DNA of 54,265 nucleotides from CAZLLE01 sp964560425. Lineage in GTDB: Bacteria; Campylobacterota; Campylobacteria; Campylobacterales; QNZT01. Positions 51,540 through 54,265 of the stretch are shown here, piece by piece. Each line of letters starts with the position of its first letter. Position 1 is the stretch's first letter. Under the pieces are notes generated by a model. That model was not told where the DNA came from and searched no databases. It saw only the letters and a program-made list of their open reading frames with translations. Location: assembly GCA_964560425.1 (NCBI GenBank), contig CAZLLE010000071.1:1-54265 (forward strand), written 5' to 3'. A program made the translations under genes and the position numbers.

Positions 51540-51612
51540 CTGACATTCCCCACCCCTAATTTTAGGGATTTGAAATATTCTATAAAATCAATTTAGGGGT
51601 GGGAAATGTCAG
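51540..51612. mobile_element. 20-base inverted repeats, possible transposon-end remnant (IS200/IS605-like)
   Basis: Arms 51540-51559 (CTGACATTCCCCACCCCTAA) and 51593-51612 are inverted copies with one mismatch, 33 bases apart. The left arm can also form a smaller hairpin, CCCTAA-TT-TTAGGG. No transposase is present. The GC-rich arms are foreign to the AT-rich setting. From memory, similar CCCACCCCTAA ends occur in IS200/IS605-type elements. A plain extragenic palindrome or terminator is the alternative. Confidence 0.45.
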
Positions 51613-51641
51613 ATACTTTAAGTAAGTTATCAAAAAATAGT

Positions 51642-51670
51642 TTGATCATGAGAGGCTAATACGATATAAT
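51642..51670 (+). promoter_or_regulatory. Sigma-70 promoter placing transcription start at or next to the channel's ATG
   Basis: TTGATC (51642-51647), a 17-base spacer and TATAAT (51665-51670). The ATG at 51677 begins 6 bases after the -10 box, so transcription should start at about the A of the start codon, giving a leaderless message. No ribosome site is visible before the ATG. Confidence 0.65.
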
Positions 51671-51676
51671 AACCTT

Positions 51677-53221
51677 ATGTCTTTCAAAAATATTATTATT
51701 AAAATTGCTTTTTATTTATATAACAATAAAACATACAAAGAGGTTAAAAAATTCTTTTTTAATATCTTACAAAATCCAGATTATAAGTACAAAAAATATT
51801 TTGACTCATTTATGATCTCTTTGATTTTAGTCTCAATAGGAATTTTAGTTTATGAGGTCAAACATCCTGTTCCATTGTGGGTTGATAATTTTGATATTTA
51901 TGTAGTTACATTTATTTTTTTGTTGGAGTATATACTCCGTTTGTGGGTTTATAATGATCTACATACTCTTATTATTAGAGAACATGAAGAGTCTACTTTT
52001 TTAAATCGAGAATTTAATATTTGGTCTCCTATTAAAGTTTTTTTCAAAGGTAAATGGCTTCATCTAACTTCCCCTTCAACTATTATTGACTTATTGGCGA
52101 TTTTACCAGCTTATAGACCATTGAGAGTTTTGCGTATTTTTGTACTTTTTAGGGTATTTAAACTACTTCGTTATACCAAAAGTATTCACCAATTTATCGA
52201 AGTTCTTGCCACTAAAAGATTTGAGCTTTATACTCTACTTTTTTTACTTCTTTTTATTGTTTTGACAGCTGGAATCTCTATCTATGTTTTTGAAGAGCAA
52301 AAAAATCCAAATATAAATTCTCTTTTTGATGCTCTTTATTGGGCATTGGTAACTATATCTTCTGTTGGTTATGGGGATATATCTCCTGTGACCCATGAGG
52401 GTAGAGTCGTATCTATGATGATTATTATTAGTGGAATTGCTATGATATCTTTTGTAACTTCGGTTATTGTTTCATCATTTTCAGAAAAATTAACAGAACT
52501 AAAAGAGAATAGAATTATTGAAGAGATCAATAAAAATGATTCATTTATTATTATTTGTGGATATGGTCAAATGACTAGAATGTTTCTCAAAAATAGTAAT
52601 TTACTACCATATGAATATGTAATTATTGAACAAAATCAAGAGAGAGTAGAATTGGGTATAAAAGAGGGATATAATGTCATTCATGATGATGCTTCTAAAC
52701 ATGATGTAATTTCTCGTTTTAATATCTCTTATGCAAAAATCACTATTTTGGCTCTTACAGGTAGCGATGTAAATAATATATACATATCTCTCAATGCCAA
52801 AGCACTTTCACGAAATATCAAAGTAATAGCAAGAGCAAGTAATAAAGATATGGAAAAAAAGTGTCTCCTTGCAGGTGTTGATTATGTGGTTTTACCAAAT
52901 ATGGCAGCAAATCACATGCTACTTTTTGCCATCACTCAACCAACTATCTATCGTGCTATTTATAATATACTCACTAATCAACACTTAGCACATATTGATG
53001 AAGTTAATACTGTTACTCATCTAAAATTAATGGGTAAAAGAGTTGATGAGATAGATTTCAAGGGATATAAATTACTACTTCTTGGTATTCAAGCATCGAA
53101 TGATGCTCCATTTTGTTTTAATCCTCCTTTAGACAAGATCATTGAACATGATGATATTCTTCTCATTATGGGACGAAAAATCAGTATTGACTATTTCCAA
53201 AAAAGATTTCAAAAGGCATAA
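51677..53221 (+). CDS. Six-helix potassium channel with voltage-sensor-like domain and TrkA-N (RCK) domain
   Basis: 514 residues. S1-S4 lie at about 42-170, including an S4-like helix with spaced basic residues (RPLRVLRIFVLFRVFKLLR, about 147-165). S5 (183-206), the pore loop with TISSVGYGD (filter GYGD, 231-234) and S6 (242-270) follow. A cytoplasmic RCK domain begins near 283 with IIICGYGQMTRMFL and extends to a TrkA-C-like end. This is the layout of the bacterial Kch/Kv-RCK type that conducts K+ across the inner membrane. The next gene encodes a matching RCK protein, 2 bases downstream. Confidence 0.92.
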   Translation: MSFKNIIIKIAFYLYNNKTYKEVKKFFFNILQNPDYKYKKYFDSFMISLILVSIGILVYEVKHPVPLWVDNFDIYVVTFIFLLEYILRLWVYNDLHTLIIREHEESTFLNREFNIWSPIKVFFKGKWLHLTSPSTIIDLLAILPAYRPLRVLRIFVLFRVFKLLRYTKSIHQFIEVLATKRFELYTLLFLLLFIVLTAGISIYVFEEQKNPNINSLFDALYWALVTISSVGYGDISPVTHEGRVVSMMIIISGIAMISFVTSVIVSSFSEKLTELKENRIIEEINKNDSFIIICGYGQMTRMFLKNSNLLPYEYVIIEQNQERVELGIKEGYNVIHDDASKHDVISRFNISYAKITILALTGSDVNNIYISLNAKALSRNIKVIARASNKDMEKKCLLAGVDYVVLPNMAANHMLLFAITQPTIYRAIYNILTNQHLAHIDEVNTVTHLKLMGKRVDEIDFKGYKLLLLGIQASNDAPFCFNPPLDKIIEHDDILLIMGRKISIDYFQKRFQKA

Positions 53222-53223
53222 TA

Positions 53224-53916
53224 GTGAAAGTAGATAGAATTTTTATTTTTGGTTATAGTCCAAGAAGCCTATTTTTAACCAAATCACTACAAAGTAAAAA
53301 GTTTAAAATAACTATTGTTGTTTCAAATAGAGGACAATATGAAGATGCAAGAAAAGATGGTTTTGTAGATATTATTACTATTGATATGAGAGATGATACC
53401 CAATTGGCTAGTCTTAGAGCAACAAAAGAAGACACCCTTGTATGTGTCATGGAGGACAATCATTTTAATGTTTTCTTAACACTTTCTCTCCACTTTATCT
53501 ATCCAGAAAATAAGATTATCGCACTATCTGACTCTTTTCATGTAACACAAAAATTAAAAATGGCAGGAGCTTCAAAAGTAATTGATCTATACCAAGTAAG
53601 CTCTAATCGTATCTATAATATTTTAAACAAACCTGTAGCAACACACTTTATAGATAGTCTTTTATCTTTTGAAGATGAACTCTCTTTGCGTGAAATTACA
53701 ATACCAGAAAACTCATTTCTCGATAAAATCATGGTTGATGACTTCAATTTTTCTAAACATGGAATTATATTAATAGGAATGATTGATAAACGATTAAGTA
53801 AACAATTCTTATTTATTACAAGTGGACTAGAACATCGCCTTGATAGAGGGGATGTTCTAGTCTGCATGGGATACAATGATAATTTGGACAAATTTGAAAA
53901 ATTTATTATAGATTGA
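53224..53916 (+). CDS. TrkA-N/TrkA-C domain protein, probable K+ channel partner
   Basis: 230 residues with a Rossmann-type TrkA-N (RCK) half (DRIFIFGYSPRSLFLTKSLQ, about 3-22) and a TrkA-C half from about 145. The usual glycine pattern GxGxxG is altered to GYSPRS, so nucleotide binding may be weakened. The GTG start, 2 bases after the channel's stop and without a ribosome site, implies translational coupling. It may join the channel's own RCK domain in the gating ring. The 3' end overlaps the fumarylacetoacetase-family gene on the other strand by 11 bases. Confidence 0.85.
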   Translation: MKVDRIFIFGYSPRSLFLTKSLQSKKFKITIVVSNRGQYEDARKDGFVDIITIDMRDDTQLASLRATKEDTLVCVMEDNHFNVFLTLSLHFIYPENKIIALSDSFHVTQKLKMAGASKVIDLYQVSSNRIYNILNKPVATHFIDSLLSFEDELSLREITIPENSFLDKIMVDDFNFSKHGIILIGMIDKRLSKQFLFITSGLEHRLDRGDVLVCMGYNDNLDKFEKFIID

Positions 53917-54265
53917 TATTTTTAACCTTCCATTCTGATTGCACTAGCAATTTATTATCACAAAAAATTTTACCTATAAAGATATCGCCTATATTATAAG
54001 TTCCTACCCCTTTTGGTGTTCCACTCATAATAATATCCCCATCATTTAGTGTCATAAAACTACTTAACTCCTGAATCACCTCATAAGGTTTATATATCAT
54101 TAAATCATAAGTTGCATACTGTGCCAAACTATCATTAATAAACAGCTCCATTTCTAATTTTGTAATATCCCCATCAAAACGAACAAATTCACCGAAAACA
54201 GCACTTTTATCAAAAGCTTTAGCCCTCTCCCATGGCCAACCTTTTGCTTTCATTTTATTTTGTAT
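53906..54265 (-). CDS. Fumarylacetoacetate hydrolase family protein, partial (5' end outside window)
   Basis: The visible 119 residues are the C-terminal part of an FAH-family enzyme. They start inside the block QNKMKAKGWPWERAKAFDKS, continue with FVRFDGDITKLEMELFINDS and end after the family-typical DGDIIMSGTPKGVG loop. Reading is open to the window edge, so the internal methionine at 54253 is not the start. Substrates in this family range from fumarylpyruvate to oxaloacetate (decarboxylation) and cannot be told here. Confidence 0.88.
   Translation of the reverse strand: MQNKMKAKGWPWERAKAFDKSAVFGEFVRFDGDITKLEMELFINDSLAQYATYDLMIYKPYEVIQELSSFMTLNDGDIIMSGTPKGVGTYNIGDIFIGKIFCDNKLLVQSEWKVKNINL

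Overview
The window looks like a chromosomal segment of a free-living member of the Campylobacterota (formerly Epsilonproteobacteria). The DNA is strongly AT-rich. The gene order lysA-pheA-hisC-fliF-fliG-fliH-dxs matches the order known from Campylobacter. The block tRNA-Thr/Tyr/Gly/Thr-tuf-rpmG-tRNA-Trp-secE-nusG-rplKAJL-rpoBC is the classic bacterial translation/transcription cluster. rpoB and rpoC are separate, overlapping genes rather than the single fused gene of Helicobacter and Wolinella, so those genera are unlikely. I cannot name a genus from sequence alone.

Layout. 1-1.6 kb: the end of a ribbon-helix-helix protein gene, then gltX. 1.7-8.7 kb: a co-directional envelope block of a SurA-like chaperone, a von Willebrand A lipoprotein, a TagB/TagF-like glycerophosphotransferase, an App1-like phosphatase, an LtaS-family phosphoglycerol transferase and lpxB. 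8.7-11.8 kb (minus): a flavin-reductase-like protein, then a diguanylate cyclase and a periplasmic binding protein that form a pair. The cyclase start carries an apparent one-base frameshift. 11.9-14.7 kb: cobT-cobU-cobS-cobC for the end of cobalamin synthesis. 14.6-23.7 kb (minus): a tiny membrane protein, dxs, flagellar fliH/fliG/fliF, and hisC-pheA-lysA. 23.8-29.5 kb: a three-gene exopolysaccharide system with an Alg44-like PilZ/HlyD protein, an Alg8-like synthase fused to a predicted beta-helix domain, and a TolC-like protein. 29.5-44 kb: yjdM, then the rpoBC/ribosomal/tuf/tRNA operon on the minus strand, with a near-consensus promoter, an L10 leader and several internal hairpins.

44-54 kb is an accessory-looking stretch. 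It holds a stand-alone degenerate GGDEF protein, tRNA-Asn, an orphan TAXI binding protein, a DUF1439-type lipoprotein, two tandem eight-cysteine secreted paralogues with a periplasmic thioredoxin nearby, an EamA transporter, a TPR protein with a lysine-rich repeat tail, an unrecognised protein, a coiled-coil/DUF1566-like lipoprotein, an inverted repeat that may be a transposon-end remnant, a voltage-sensor-type K+ channel with a partner TrkA-N protein, and a partial fumarylacetoacetase-family gene.

Three themes recur. The first is c-di-GMP: a GGEEF cyclase with an I-site, a PilZ exopolysaccharide receptor, and a degenerate GGDEF protein. The second is envelope remodelling: phosphoglycerol-type enzymes joined to lpxB, and many lipoproteins. 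The third is dense operon packing with 4-base gene overlaps. The most promising unusual systems are the Alg8-beta-helix/TolC secretion unit and the glycerophosphotransferase/App1/LtaS/LpxB cluster.
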